Positions 1 through 12,507 of a stretch of 64,000 nt of DNA are shown piece by piece. Positions within the stretch are counted from its first letter, which is position 1. Each line of letters opens with the position of its first letter. A program made the translations under genes and the position numbers. This DNA is from Schizophyllum amplum (Eukaryota; Basidiomycota; Agaricomycetes; Agaricales; Schizophyllaceae): the NCBI GenBank assembly GCA_007026445.1, contig VDMD01000025.1, positions 1 to 64,000 of the forward strand, in the 5' to 3' direction. The notes beneath the pieces were generated by a model that did not search any database, had not been told where the DNA came from, and saw only the letters and a list, made by a program, of their open reading frames with translations.

Positions 1-100
1 CTTTCTTCCGCGTTACTTCCCCCCCTCTACGCGCGCATACACCCAGCCTTCCTCCCAGCTGTAAGCTATGAAGGCCCAGGTCCGCTCCTGTTCTCCAAGC

Positions 101-2641
101 ATGGCTCGCGCAAAGCCAATAAGCACGAGTGCGTACCGCGTTCGTGTTCTCTCGCAGCATTTTGACTGACATCTCATGCTCCAGTCATGCGACCACCTCG
201 ACTACACGCTCTCGTGCGACCCCCAAAGAGCGATTCTCTCCCCAGCTGCCATCCGAGCTCTGGGCGCATATATTCACTTTTGCTACCGGAAGTATCACCC
301 CGAGCAGCTGGGATGGGACAGAGGACGAGGACGAGGCGTACATCGACCTGTCCCCAAGGCCAGATCCGGAGGAGCCCAAGCTCGGAGTTCACCCCTTGGA
401 GCTGATGGACGAAGAGGAGGAGGAGGAGGAGGAAGCGGATGACGACTTCGGGTGCGTATTTTCCATATATTGACATCGTCGTCGCTGTCCTTCCGCGACG
501 CGACCCAAGACCTTGACGCGTCCTGACCAACTACCTTAGCTTCCTCGAGTCGTCCTCGCCCTACGGCCGCGACAGCGCTGCTGGCTCACGCGGCTTCCTC
601 GCGCCCCGACCAGCTCCGCCAGATATGGCGACCAAGATGAGCTTGTCGCTGACCTCCCGGAGGTGCGTGCCTGAATTCGTGCCTGCGCGCCCCGTCTCTG
701 ATTGTCCACCCAGATTCAATTCTATCGCCTCCCAGCATCTGTTCCACACGATCTACATCAGCCACAAGGAACAGGCGCGCTTGCTCGCGCGTCGTCTCGA
801 GTCCCAAGATCCGCAGGACAACATGGCGTTCACATCCGTGTCATCCGCATCGCGCCTGTCCCTTCTACGCGCGCTCCTCCGTCAGTGGCGCGTGGTTCGG
901 GCTCGAACAGTTCTTGTCGTGAGTTCAAGATATTCTCGTGCGTATCTTGGTGCTCATTCGCTGCAGACCCGGATTTGATCCCGAGCTATACTCGAGTGGC
1001 GGCCAAACGCCGGCGCAGGGCGGTTATGACACCCCCATTCCTTCCGTCTTCGATCGCGTCGACGCCCGCGACATTCGCACGATCCTGTGCTATGCGCCAA
1101 TCTGGAGGTGTTCGAGGATCACGCAGGTGTTCGGTACAGCCTGTTCGACGCAGCCGGCCAGGTATGTGATAAAATGCGCTCCTTACCACATAATTGGCTG
1201 ACGGTATACGGCTATTAGTGCACGCCGGATGCCGTCTTGGACATTCTAGCGAGCCGGCAGCTGACAAGGCTAGCGTGGACCACGTACGCGCACCCGATGC
1301 CGCTAGCCCTGCTCTTGTCAAGATGAGCACGACGCTGCGCTGGCTCGAACTCCAATGCCTGGAAAACGAAGACGCGGACGAGTTCGGTACTCCCGAGCAG
1401 GACGTGAGCGCCATGAACGGCGGCATGGAGGCCGATGCCGTATGCCTCGCTGAGCTGCAGACTCTCAAGGTGCGTGTTCTCCGAGTTCGTCGTATCTGCG
1501 CGCGCTGACGATACGTTGTCTGCTAGCTCACGTTGTCGAATCCGACGCTGATGCTTCTCGCTGCTTGGCGCCTGCCGAAGTTGCGCAACCTCAGCATTTT
1601 GGCAAGCGACTTCGCGTATGCCGGTCAGGGCTTTGGTGTACGTATATTGTGTTATCAACATCATCAGTCCTCGCTGATTTGCGACCCAGGCTTTCTTCGA
1701 GTCTCACGGCTCTTGTATCCGGCAACTAGAACTTGGCCACAGCTCTGCGACATCGAGGAGTACTGGCTCAGCCGCGGTCTCGAAGCTGGTGAGCTGGCAT
1801 CGCGTCTCTCGTCGTTCATTGCATTGACGTACGCAGGCGCACCTGGTGGTATCCTGCGAGGCAGGGAAGGCCTTCTGGCGGCATGGTGTCCAACCTCAAG
1901 GAGTTCATCTGCAGCGCGGATGCCGAGTGGAACTGGCATGACCCCGACCGCATCCGTCCCCATACGCTCCTGAAGTCGCACCCGACGCTGCTCTTCATCG
2001 GCGTGCGGGACATTGAAAAGCGGCTGCGGGATGACCTCGAGCTAGCGCGTGCGCGGAGGCGCGGCCGGCAGGGCATAATGCGCAGTACGTCGTCGTGTCT
2101 AATTGCTCTGGACGAGGTTACTTAACAGTGTATTCAGCTCGTACGCTGACCAGACTGGCAACGACGGCGAGGTCGTATTCTTCCGGCTCCTGGAGCAAAT
2201 GCAGAGTTTACTGCGCAGGAGCGACTTCCCGGCTGTGAAGTTCGTTCTTCTTTTCTTGGTCGTCAACATACCCATGGACTCATCTGTACCTCAGGTTTGT
2301 CCGTGACATGGGCTGCGGGATCTTCAGCCCACCGGCTGCGCCATCTATCCCGGAGGAAGATCTCGAGGCCGGCTTCGCGGCTATGAAGGTGAGCAGTCAG
2401 AGTGTGCGAAGTCAACGAAAATTCCTTATTGTCCTTCTTACAGCAACAGGTCGATACGCGGAAGCGTAGGGCTACAAAACTGCTATCTGCCACGGCTACG
2501 TCCTCGTCTTCCCCCAATTCAACGCCCCCAGCCGTTGCGAACATCGGAGCATCCACTTCGGCTATCTCCCGCCGCCCTTCCTTGTCAGGCGTGAAGCCCA
2601 AGATCTCCCGCCCTCCGCATCCCAGCAGATCGAGGCTCTGA
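101..2641 (+). CDS. F-box / leucine-rich-repeat type protein
   Basis: An F-box motif ([15 protein letters not shown]) lies near the N-terminus at about 246-290. It is followed by an acidic run ([12 protein letters not shown]) and many short exons giving Leu-rich segments such as [11 protein letters not shown] and [14 protein letters not shown], as in fungal F-box/LRR adaptors of SCF ubiquitin ligases. Introns are about 50-70 nt, for example from about 453 to 540 and from 2388. The start is uncertain: an ATG at 101 does not splice into the F-box frame cleanly. Frame breaks near 833 and 860 interrupt otherwise continuous protein and look like missing bases. The gene may continue into the next entry: the 54-nt intron from about 2390 reads to a stop at 2641, but a farther acceptor at about 2468 would join it to the downstream frame. 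The substrate is unknown. Confidence 0.6.
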
Positions 2642-4922
2642 CACTGGCGGCGTCATGCGTATCGTCCTCTGCGCGAGCCCCGCTTCTTGTGCACGATCGT
2701 CGTAGTCCTCTGTCGCCTGCTCTTTCAGCCTCCTTCAATGGGCTGCCACCCGATGAGCCTGTCATTTCCCAGCCGGCGTACTACATGGCCAGCGCGTCGC
2801 GAACGCCGCACGCTGTGTTCATCCATCCGTCAGGCCCGGACGATGAGAAGTGCGCCGGCGACGTCAAGGGCAAGGGCAAGGCGGCTGAGCCTCCGCTCGA
2901 TACGTTCTCGCCGACGTCTGCTAGCGGGCAGGAGTGGGCGGGAGGGCATGACGATGTTTGGGCAGGGCGTGAGTCGAGCCCCATCCGGTTTGCAGAGCAG
3001 CGATCGCATCGCGTAGCCGACCGTGATGACGACTCGGCGTCCTTCAGGCGCGATGAGAGCCCTGTGCGCTTTGGCGACGATAGCTCCTTCAGCGTCATGC
3101 GGGAGGAACCTGCTCCCAGCTTCATCTCCGGGGTCACTGTCACCATTGAGCGCAAGCAGGTGGTCGAGCAGACGCTGCGGAAGTCGTTGGAGACCATCCA
3201 GCAGAAGCGGTACGAGGTCGTCCCTTGGGAGGTCGAGGAGGAAAAGAGCCGCGAGCAGGACTACGCTATGCGAGTCGAGAGGCTTGAGGTTGTTCCCTGG
3301 GAGCGGTATGACAGCGGACGCGTCGACGCGGGCAGGTATGGATGTTTGGTTCTTGTTCAGTATCAGACGCTGACGACGGCAATAGCGCACACGTCGTTAT
3401 CGAGCACGAGTACATGGATGACGAGTGGGACTCTCGTGGACGCCCTCGTTGGAGACGGCATGCGTCTGCTTCCGCCGTCGCTCTACGCGGGTCATCATGC
3501 TCATCCCTCGACGGCTCCATTCGCAAGGTTTCAACGTCTCGGGCGCGGTCCCAGTCGTCTTCCGCGACTCAACGACCTGAAAGTCCGATGGCGTTCAATC
3601 GTCCCGCGACGCCGACAGGTCCGTGGCCGTGCGAAAGTCATGTCGACCTCTATGGGCAAGACGGTACTGCGCGCTACGGCGACAGCTTCATCAAGGCTGT
3701 CTCCGACAACGTCAGCGCGCCGCGGATGCCCAGCCCAGACCTTTGGAACACGCGCACGGGTAGCCCGATCCACTTCGCTGCCAACGAAGACGATGTCGCG
3801 ACCGACGCGGTATGCGAAAGCGAGACAGAAACGACTGACTCGGGGATGGATGCCGAGGCCTCGTCGGCGCTCTCCGATGTCGACCTCGACGAGATGAACA
3901 CGGACGACTACAGCGACCAGGCGAGCTACTCGACCGTCGCGGAGTGGGTTTTGGCCGCGCAGAAGCGTTCCTACGGCGACGTGAACGTCTACGAGGACGA
4001 GCAGGCGTCTGGGGACGAGGCGGGTGCTTCGTTCTTGGAGCGTACGCTGTCTTTCCGTCGGGGCAGCGCATCGTCGGACCACATGCAGCACTGCAAGAAG
4101 GCGGCTGCCAAGGTCGCGCAGCGGCTGCATCATGCGGCGTCGTTCAACGTTGCGTCGGCGTCGCGACCGAAGACGGCGGATGGGGTGTCTAGTGCTCATG
4201 CGTTGCATCCGTCCAAATCGTCATCGATCCTACATTCGACTTCCTCCGTCGCTGCGGGATCATCCGCCGTCGCGTCCGCCGTGACTTTCAAGGATGTCAA
4301 AAAGCCCAAGCGCAAGACGCGAGGCTTCCACAACCCCTTCGTCTCGCTGACGCACGGCATCCGCATGAACGTCGTACGCGAGCAGGTCACGGAGGACGTC
4401 CCCGCCTCTTCTCTTTCCTCGACGTGGGAGGTTGTTGACACCCCCGCGCGTGTCTGGACGGTCCTTGAGCCTGACGACGTCGCTGGCCCTTCTCGCTCGT
4501 CTCATGTGGATGTTCCCGGTGGCTGCCATCATCACGACGACATTGACCGCGATCTCGAGAGCAACGACAACCTCGTCATCGAGCCGCCTCGCCTCACCGC
4601 GTTGGCCGCCTCCCTTCATCCCCTCATTGGTCAGCGACTCCCATCGGCCAACATATACACCATCAAGCAAGCGACTTCCCACGTCAAGACCTGCCCGACG
4701 TCGTCGACCTGCGATCCGCAGGGCTTCTACCAGCCGCCCACCGTCGAGCAATCGCCGAACCCATACACGACGCTTTCCAAGGCAGACCAGAACCGCATAT
4801 TCACGTTCTACCGCGCCCTGTTCCAGCGCTGTCGCGAGAATGGTGTGTGGCTGGAAGGGCGTGAGGGGGTTAACGTGACAGTCGCGAACATGCGCCGCGT
4901 GCGAGCGGGGTTGGGCCAATAG
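2470..4922 (+). CDS. Ser-rich disordered protein (may be C-terminal part of the F-box gene)
   Basis: A long open frame runs from about 2470 with its first good ATG at 2785. It crosses one intron (about 3336-3385) and ends in TAG at 4920-4922. The product is low-complexity and rich in Ser, Asp and Arg. It has repeated short motifs: SPIRFAEQ, SPVRFGDD and GSPIHFAANE, and the pair YEVVPWEVEEE / LEVVPWERYD. The end, FYRALFQRCRENGVWLEG, resembles the ends of basidiomycete F-box proteins, which is one reason to suspect a single gene with the preceding entry. No catalytic domain is visible and I do not recognise a family. The repeated motifs could be docking peptides, but that is inference. Confidence 0.6.
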
Positions 4923-5955
4923 ACGCTGCCATGGTGCGGCGCGACATCCAGTGAGTGCTCATGGGTCTTTGGCAATATCATGCGCTGACAACTGCTCAGG
5001 CGCTCCTCTCACCGTATATACCTCCCTTCATATATTCGTCATCGCAGCCGTCTATTTAACCGTCTACCTGTTGTCGCCCTGTTTTCGTTCTGGTGCTTTC
5101 GCGGACTGTTTATGTATCGGCTTCAACCTCTTCCTTCTTCCGACCACTTATCCTTCCTCCTTTCTTGTAAGCGCTCATTCCCCTCTATGTGTATGTATGC
5201 GCCCCTACTCGTATGCACTCTCCTGCCTGCGCTCGCTTCTCTCTCACCGCACAAGGAAAGGAAGACAACTCACAATACATACCATTGCAGCGACTATATT
5301 CTTGTTTGGGCTCTTGGGTTTCTTGGATCTTGTCTCTGTACTTACTGCCACTCACATACCATACCGCACCTGTCCGTGACATACCGCCGCTCCCGTGCGT
5401 AGCGTATCGCTGCTGTCCGTAGCTTACCGCTGCTGTCTGTAGCATATCGCTGCGCCCGCCTGTGGCATTACCGCGCCGTGAACATTCCCCCCTCCACCGC
5501 CTTCCTTTGCGCCGTTACCTTTCCTTCCGCACCTGCGTGCCCCTTCTCTTACTCCATTTCTTGCTCCTCGACGTTACCTTACCTCACCACGCTCCTTTAC
5601 AGCCTAAAATGTGAATAGCGAGTATATGCTAGATGTATATATCGCCAAGCAAATCAATTCGTGGAACTTGAAGCTGAGGTTTGAGCCCTGAGGCGTGAGG
5701 TGGAAGAGGATGGTACAAGAGATTTAGCGCTGCGTATTATAATACGCTGGGCCGTGCAAGAGCTTATTCCGCCTTTTGAATTCGGAGTTCAGCAAAGGCG
5801 GTCCCATCCTGAACGATTGAACGTTTGAACATGCTCGCGTCCACCGAACATTGCTACGAATATGTTCGCACTACTGTATAGTACTGTATAGGTGTGTAGA
5901 AGTACAAAGTGACATGGTGATCTCGCAATCACTCGATGTTAGTTAAAACAATTCA
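4923..5955. other. Convergent 3' intergenic region
   Basis: This lies between the 3' ends of two convergent genes. A GT..AG pair just after the stop (about 4951-5000) may be a 3'-UTR intron. Apart from the short tandem repeat listed separately I see no coding signal. Confidence 0.5.
5369..5476. repeat. Degenerate tandem repeat, about 22-bp unit
   Basis: About four to five imperfect copies of a roughly 20-24 bp unit resembling GTAGCTTACCGCTGCTGTCC follow one another. Copies differ by a few substitutions and small length changes. The repeat lies in the 3' intergenic space. No function is evident. Confidence 0.55.
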
Positions 5956-8900
5956 TCATCGCTGACCTGACGCCGCGTGCATCATCCCCCGCTCGTACCC
6001 CGCCTGTTCTGCCAACGACAGCCGAGTGGCCAAGTCCATATCCCGCTGGAAGGCCTCCTCGTCCGCGTTCGCCGTGGGCTCATCCACCACAGACGCCTTG
6101 GCTGACAGCTCCATTTTCGTCGTGTCACCCGTGTGCGCCTGCTGCTGCTGCGATAGCTGCAACGCATACGCCAGGTCCTCCTCGTACGCCTTGTCGTGGT
6201 CCACCTCGTTCGTCGCTGGGGCCTTGCCGACTGTGCTCGAGCTCGCCACATTCAAGTTCCTCGAACTCCCCATCCCAACCCCACTCTTCACGTCCGCCAA
6301 AGAGTTGCTGTCCGTGTCGTACACCGGCCTCTCCACCGCATCCGCCTCCTTCTCCACCTCCCTCATCTGCTCCTCCGCCATGGCCGTGATTCTTCGCCGC
6401 CGCTCGTCGGTGCCGGCTTTCATGGTGCCGAACCTCTTGAGGATCTCTTCGCGTTCCCGCGGAGAGCTGGCTCGAGCGGCTTCGATGCCCTCCGCCTGGC
6501 GTGTGGCGCGTTGCTGCCGCTCCTGCCGCTCGCTGTGCGGAGACTGCATAGCGCGGAACATGCCCTGGAGCGGAAGGCCGACGACGCCGACGATGCCGGC
6601 GGCAGGCTTCATTGTGGCGTTGACGACTGAGATTCAGATTGTCAAGCCTTCACCAACGAACCAGTGGACGAATAACTCACAGCTGCGTCCGGCGCCTTTC
6701 ACTGCGCCCATAAAGCCCTTGACGTGTTGTTAGATCGGGGCTGAAGCGCAGACTAAAACACGACCTCACCTCTTTCTTCGCGCCCTCCAAGGGTTCGGTT
6801 ACGAGCCCGGTGATACCATCGTAATAGCCATAGAAGAGACCCTAGCGTCGATGAGCATCCGGAACTGTAGCTGTGCAGAAAGAACGCCGCACCTTGCCTC
6901 CTTCCTTCACTCCACTCATGAACCCCTTCACTTGCTTCGGCTTGCGGACCTGCGAGCCGTAGAGCTTCGGCAAATTCGCAAAGCCCTCGTGCACGCCTAT
7001 CACGATCTTGTACACGCCTGTCGTGCGGTCAGCTGCTACTCAATGCACAAGAGGGCGAACCCACCTTGCGGGATGGCAGTAGTCGTCTTGACAATCCCCT
7101 GCATGGGCGAGCTGCTCGTTCTTCAGCATTCGCCTCCACGTCAAGATAAAGTGACCACGCACGTGAAGATCTGAGCGACGGCCGCGTAGTGGTGCAGCAC
7201 CGTCCAGAAGACGCCGCCCGCGCAGCCACTGAGCGGATCTGTGTACGTCTTGCGCGACTCGTATTCCTTCGGGCCTGCACACGAATCAGCCATGAGCGAG
7301 GTGCTATCTACCAACGTCGAGTACGCACGATGCAAGTCAAGGCTGTCCATCTTGATCCGGTGGGCATCCACCAGTGTCTGAGCGGCCAAGGAGCTCAGCT
7401 TCATGCACTACACGATAATCGTCAGTTTAAGGTCCACACAGCGCATCGAATTCAGGGACGTGCCAGATCCGTTGACCACCAAATCGCCAGCCTGTCCGGG
7501 CAGAGGTCGCATCGCATGTTCAGTAAGGGCAGATGGCGATAGAAACTGTCCGCCCCAGCCCTCACACCATCCTACACAGCTTCGCATCAGCTTCACATCA
7601 TCTCCGAAGACCAGAATCTCGAGAGTAATCACCCACCTCACTAGCAATCTGCCGGCCCATCTCCGCCGCCGCCGTCTTTGCCGGCGCGCTGACGGCGAAC
7701 GTCAAGGCATCCGTCAGCGCATCGGCCGTCAACTTCTTATGTGGGATGGGCTCCGGACCAGCACCTGCGCGGTGAATCATGTCGCCTGCAAAGCCGCATC
7801 AGTATATGACCTCCGAGTCCACAGAGCCCCGAATCCTGCAAGGACAAACGCACCCCAGAACCCCTGGTCTCCGAAGAACGGCACGACGACGGTCGGGAGG
7901 CCGTTCGCTAGCCCGATCGCGGTTGTGCCGGCTCCGCCGTGGTGTACGACGGCGGCGACGCGCCCGTTCGAGAATAGCCAGTCGTGCGGGATGTTGCCGA
8001 GGATGAAGATATTCGAGGGGACGTCGACGCCGCCCAGGCCACCCTATCATAGAGCATGAGTACAAGGCGAGGTCGTTGCGGAGGTCAACAGAGCTGCGTA
8101 CCCATCCTGCAGACACTAAAGCGCGAACACCAGCTCGCTTCGTCCCCTCGAATATGATACGCGACATTTCCGCGGGGTCGTCGACGACCACGGAGCCGAA
8201 TCTGATACGGCTTCAGCGTGTGTCATCTTATGCAAAGTACGGACGTACCCGATGTAGACAGGCGCAGGCCCAGCAGACAGAAAGGCGGCCAAGTCATCCG
8301 GCGGTGTGTATGAGGTTGCGAGGTCAAGGAAGTAGAAACCGACGACATCGATATGGTTCGACCAGTCGGTCGGCTTTGGGACGAGCGCGGGGCTCATGCA
8401 ATACGTCCATGGTACCCTGAGGCGCTCCGAGAGACCGGGCCCCGAGCGCACGGAGAGCGAGGGGAGCCCCAGGGCCCTGTTGCGGAATTTGTTGACGATG
8501 TCACCCATGCTGAGGGAGAATAGTAGTGTCAGATGGTCGCTCAAAGATGGAGGGAGGACGACATACCCCTGCCAGGTCAGGATGTCCGCGAGGGCGTAAC
8601 TGATGTAGTTTGTGAGCCGCTCGCCTGCGTTGGAGAAGCTGATGTCGACGAGAGGGTGAGGGAACGCGCCCGTCGCACACCAGGGCATGGCTGTATACGT
8701 ATGAGCGAAGACCAGTAGAATATATGGGAGGATCATACTGAAGCTGAGCAGAAGTGGGATCCCCATAGCCTCAGCGCAGTGGACGTGCGCGAACGCAGGC
8801 GGGTTGGATATGATAGCATCTGCGATGAAGGGACGGCCAGTCTTCTGGTCTGGAGAGTTGCACGCCTTCCAACATCCGTCCATCATCTACATTGGAGTTT

Positions 8901-9675
8901 GAGTAATATAGTCCAGCTGCTGAACGTTTTGCGCCTCACCTCGCTGAGCATCTGAAGGGACTTGAGCATTTCGGCTCTATAAGCATCGGTGGATGGATCG
9001 CACCTTGCGCTTCTTCCCAATGTCTCCGTTCGTCAGGGACTCCATACCAGGCATGAGTCCGGGGTTCTTGACCATGTAGGACATGAGCTCCTTGGGATCG
9101 CCGCCGACATCGAAGAACTCGAGCCCGTGGTCGTTCACGAAGCCGCGGAAGGTTTCGTGCGATGCGATGCGGACGCGGTGTCCGTCGCGAGCCAGGCTCT
9201 TGCCCAGTGCGACAAAGGGTTGGACGTCGCCTATCCAATGTGTCACTATCGCCTTCCTGGTCCCGCTGCATTGAGAACACATACCTCGACTGCCGACGAT
9301 CATGATGACGATGGACATCTTGGGATAGCTCTGCCAGTTGCCCTCGTCCACGCCGAACTCTGCGACCTGGTACGCATGATCTTCAGGGAGGTCGGGGAGA
9401 GACTCCTTGAGGTCGAGCGTGACGCCGATGCGCCCATCTGGCGCGACGCGGGCGGCCGATGCGAGACCCTTGCCTATCGCCTTCCACTCTGAATAGTCTG
9501 GATGACTGTGAGATGCATTCCCCTTCACAAGCGGTCGCGACGCACTGATATTGGTCCCATTGACGGACATGTACTTGGAGTCCTTGTCACTGCCGCCGTC
9601 GCCACCGTCGCTGCGCGTGTAGGGAGGCAGCGCCTCTGCGTCCGGGTCACGCATGTAGTAGGGCGTTTGCGACAT
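5956..9675 (-). CDS. Sterol 3-beta-glucosyltransferase-like enzyme with VPS13/ATG2-like tail and two UIMs
   Basis: This is a GT1/GT28 enzyme that would transfer glucose from UDP-glucose, probably to a sterol. The N-terminal Rossmann half begins at [20 protein letters not shown] once an intron is removed. The C-terminal half has the donor-binding box [20 protein letters not shown]. The first ~100 residues are disordered, and the PH/GRAM domains of long Atg26 proteins are not seen. After the catalytic part come segments [33 protein letters not shown] and [17 protein letters not shown], which resemble the C-terminal helices of VPS13/ATG2. The end has two sequences matching the ubiquitin-interacting motif: [12 protein letters not shown] and [13 protein letters not shown]. 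At least nine introns are present. The start at 9675 is supported by the downstream frame, and the stop is at 5956-5958. Confidence 0.85.
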
Positions 9676-10714
9676 CTTGCAAGTAAATATCTATCCGCAG
9701 GTGCTCATGAAGGGACTGAGGAGGTTTGGAATGGCAACCATGACGCTCAACACCGCCTGGTCGCCGGCAATTGTTGTGGGAAACAATGACAAGCGCCGTC
9801 TGATCTCGACCATCATCATCACAGCGGCAAACTCCTTCAAAGGTGCGTGGATGGCTTTGTAGTGCAGCTCTCAGCTTATCTTCATGCAGACTGTACCGTA
9901 GTACAAATGCCCAATATACTTGCTAGCTGTGCAATGCCGAGCTTTCGTACACTCGTGAAGCCGACGTCTGGTGCGGCTGCGACGACGAGCGCCTATATAT
10001 GAACATACTTCATCGCAGCTATGTCTGTCCTTCCCCGTCTTTCTGTCAATATCCACTTGCTGGGTCACAATAGCGAGACGCGATCTAAGGTGGTCCTCTT
10101 CGCAATGAAATTCATGTTGGGATTAGACTCTCTTACATACTTACCGTGCAACAATGCTGACATCTATAGAAGGAAGAGTGCTCTCGGGCCATGTTCAGGT
10201 CATATCTATGCTTCCAAGGTGCGAGTAATCGGCTCTGCATACTGTAATAAGTACGATGCCCTTTTGTCCTTGTGTACGCAGCGCCCTGATTCTTCAGCAT
10301 ACAGGACTTCTTACTCTTCCGAATCCCCGTCCCGACGTCAGCCCGACCAAAGCAGCGCTCTGTCGTGCCTGGTACGTACCATCTGTGCCGCCATACACAT
10401 CACCATCGCTCCTCCTCCCCGCCTCGACGGACCGCATACCCGCTGGGACCCCCTACTCACCTTGCGCGGGGCGCTCTTAGGACTTCCCTGTACTCCGGTT
10501 CTCAAGACGCACAGTCATCGATGAACCTGCGTGGCTCGTCCCTGCCGGTCCGCGCAACGGCGCCTCGTCGCTGATCACCTGGGTAGCCCCATGACAATGA
10601 CGCCCCGGAAGATCAGCACGGCGAAGGGCACGGCAGCCCGACTCACCATGCTCGCATTCCACATATAAACCATGGTACCAGGACGCCCGCGCTGCGTAAC
10701 CTCCCCGCCCCGCA
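9676..10714. other. Divergent promoter region, glucosyltransferase / BNR_4 gene
   Basis: About 1 kb lies between two divergently transcribed starts. Only weak out-of-context ORFs are present. A TATA box before the rightward gene is listed separately. A second TATA-like run (CTATATATGAA) lies near 9991. Confidence 0.5.
10664..10669 (+). promoter_or_regulatory. TATA box of BNR_4 gene
   Basis: TATAAA lies 46 bases upstream of the ATG at 10715. An ATG at 10672 is too close to the box to be in the mRNA, which supports 10715 as the start. Confidence 0.6.
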
Positions 10715-12215
10715 ATGTTCTCGGTCCTCCTACGCCTCGCCGTCTTCGGACTGCTCGCCGCCCTCGCCAGCTGCGCACCGTCCGTCAGCCTCCTCGGCAA
10801 TACCCTCCTCGACAACTCGGGCATCTACTTCGTCTCCTACGACGGCCTGGTCAACGTCAATAGCTTCCAGCTATCTGGCGTCCTCACGTACGGCGACTAC
10901 CAATTCGCTGCGTGGTACACTGCGAATGGTGCCGCCACGCTCGCGCGACGTACGCTGCCAGACGGCGACTGGCAGTCGCTTACTCTGGATCACACTCTGC
11001 AGTCGGAGGACTCGCACGACGTGATCGCACTGGGTGTATCGCCCGAGGACGGCGTGCTGCATGTTGCCATGGACTGCCATAGCTCGATCATGTACTACAC
11101 CTCCTCCGAGGCCGGGCTCGCAACGGGCGATGCGAGCTGGTCCTCCAGCTCTTTTGGAAGCGTTGTAAACACGCTTGGGAACTTGAACATAACAAAGTAC
11201 GTGACCTGGCACCCTTTCCCGTGCGCATCCATGCTTAAATTTGCCGCCCTCAGCACAATCACCTACCCGCAATTCGTCGTCACGCCTCAGAACCTCCTGC
11301 AATTCGTTTACCGAACCGGCATCTCGGGCAATGGCGAGGCGCAGCTGGCGGAATACTCCGGAGGCTCCTGGAAAGGAGTCGGTCAATGGTCATCCGCCTC
11401 GGGCACCTACACTTCAAGCCACGGATCGAGCAGCGCCCGCAGTCTCTACATCCACGGCTTCACATACCACAATGAGCGCGCTTATGTGACAGGAACGTGG
11501 CGCGAACAAAGCGCCAGCGTTTCCTGCAACGGCGGCGGGTTGACCAACCACGATACCGTGTATTTCTACTCTGATGACTACGGTGCGCATCCGCCTCCAT
11601 CTTCAGTGATGATGCTTGACCGCGGGCTGATTTTTTCACACAGGCCGCAGCTGGAAAAACAACGCCTCGCAGCTCGTCGGCACATCGGGCAGCTCCCCCA
11701 TCGCCGTCTCCACCCCCGGCATCATCGTCGACGCCCTCAACCCGGACCACGCGCTCATGAACCAGGAATCGCAGGCCGTCGACTCCGCGGGCCGCCTCCA
11801 CGCCATCATCTCCTACGTCCCCGGCCGCTTCACGCAGTGCGTCACCAGCTACCAGGCCGCGCGCACCGCGTACGGGCACGCGTTCCACCTATACCAGACC
11901 GCGTCCGGCGCGTTCGCCAAGGTCGAGATCCCGTACTTCATCAACGCCGTGGGGCGCTCGCAGATCGCGTTCGACGCGGCGGACAATGTGTATGTGGTGC
12001 TGCCGTACGTGGACATCGTGACCGCGAGCGCGAGCTCGGGGTGGACGGATTGGGATGTGGCGTATAATGGGACGGAGGAGGGCTTGAATGCGTTTGGGGA
12101 GGTGACGCTGGACCGCGCGCGCCTCGCAGATGGCGTGCTGTCGGTACTGTACCAGGAGGCGACCTCAGGCAGCTCATCGCCAGTACGAGTGATTGATTTC
12201 GAGCTGAGCGGGTGA
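10715..12215 (+). CDS. Secreted BNR_4-type beta-propeller protein (possible polysaccharide lyase)
   Basis: The protein begins with a signal peptide (MFSVLLRLAVFGLLAALASC). Its body reads like the BNR_4 repeat family: repeated short strands such as YVSYDG-type turns, HVAMDCHSSIMYYTS, LLQFVYRTG, DTVYFYSDDYGRSWKNN and HALMNQESQAVDSAGRLH. Two introns fit well: about 11196-11252, giving NITNTITYPQFVVT, and about 11582-11643, giving DDYGRSWKNN. The frame is intact to TGA at 12213-12215, about 460 residues. This fold occurs in several polysaccharide-lyase families, including PL24, PL25 and PL27, so an extracellular uronate-containing glycan is a plausible substrate. I cannot assign the family or catalytic residues from sequence alone. 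Confidence 0.75.
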
Positions 12216-12507
12216 GGGCATGGGCTTTAATTTGGCTATTCTTTGCCATTGTGCAATTACTTAGGGTACCACGACCAGCGTTAATCGAGCGGACTTCTCT
12301 GCCGTTTGCTCTAAGGTATTCACAGAGACTGTCTGTTGTGGAAACCTAGCTATGCACATATCTGAAAGGGAGGCCCTGGGGAAGCCAGCAATTCTTTCTC
12401 AAGTTATGCCTTCAGCGCTCTTGGTCGAGTGACTTGCCACCTTCGACGTATGTACAACTTACATGATTCCAACCCCATACACGATGTATAAAATACAAGA
12501 GACGGTT

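Noticed and set aside
3531..4208. Long antisense ORF opposite the Ser-rich gene
   Set aside because: An Arg-rich shadow frame caused by GC-rich codon bias on the coding strand.
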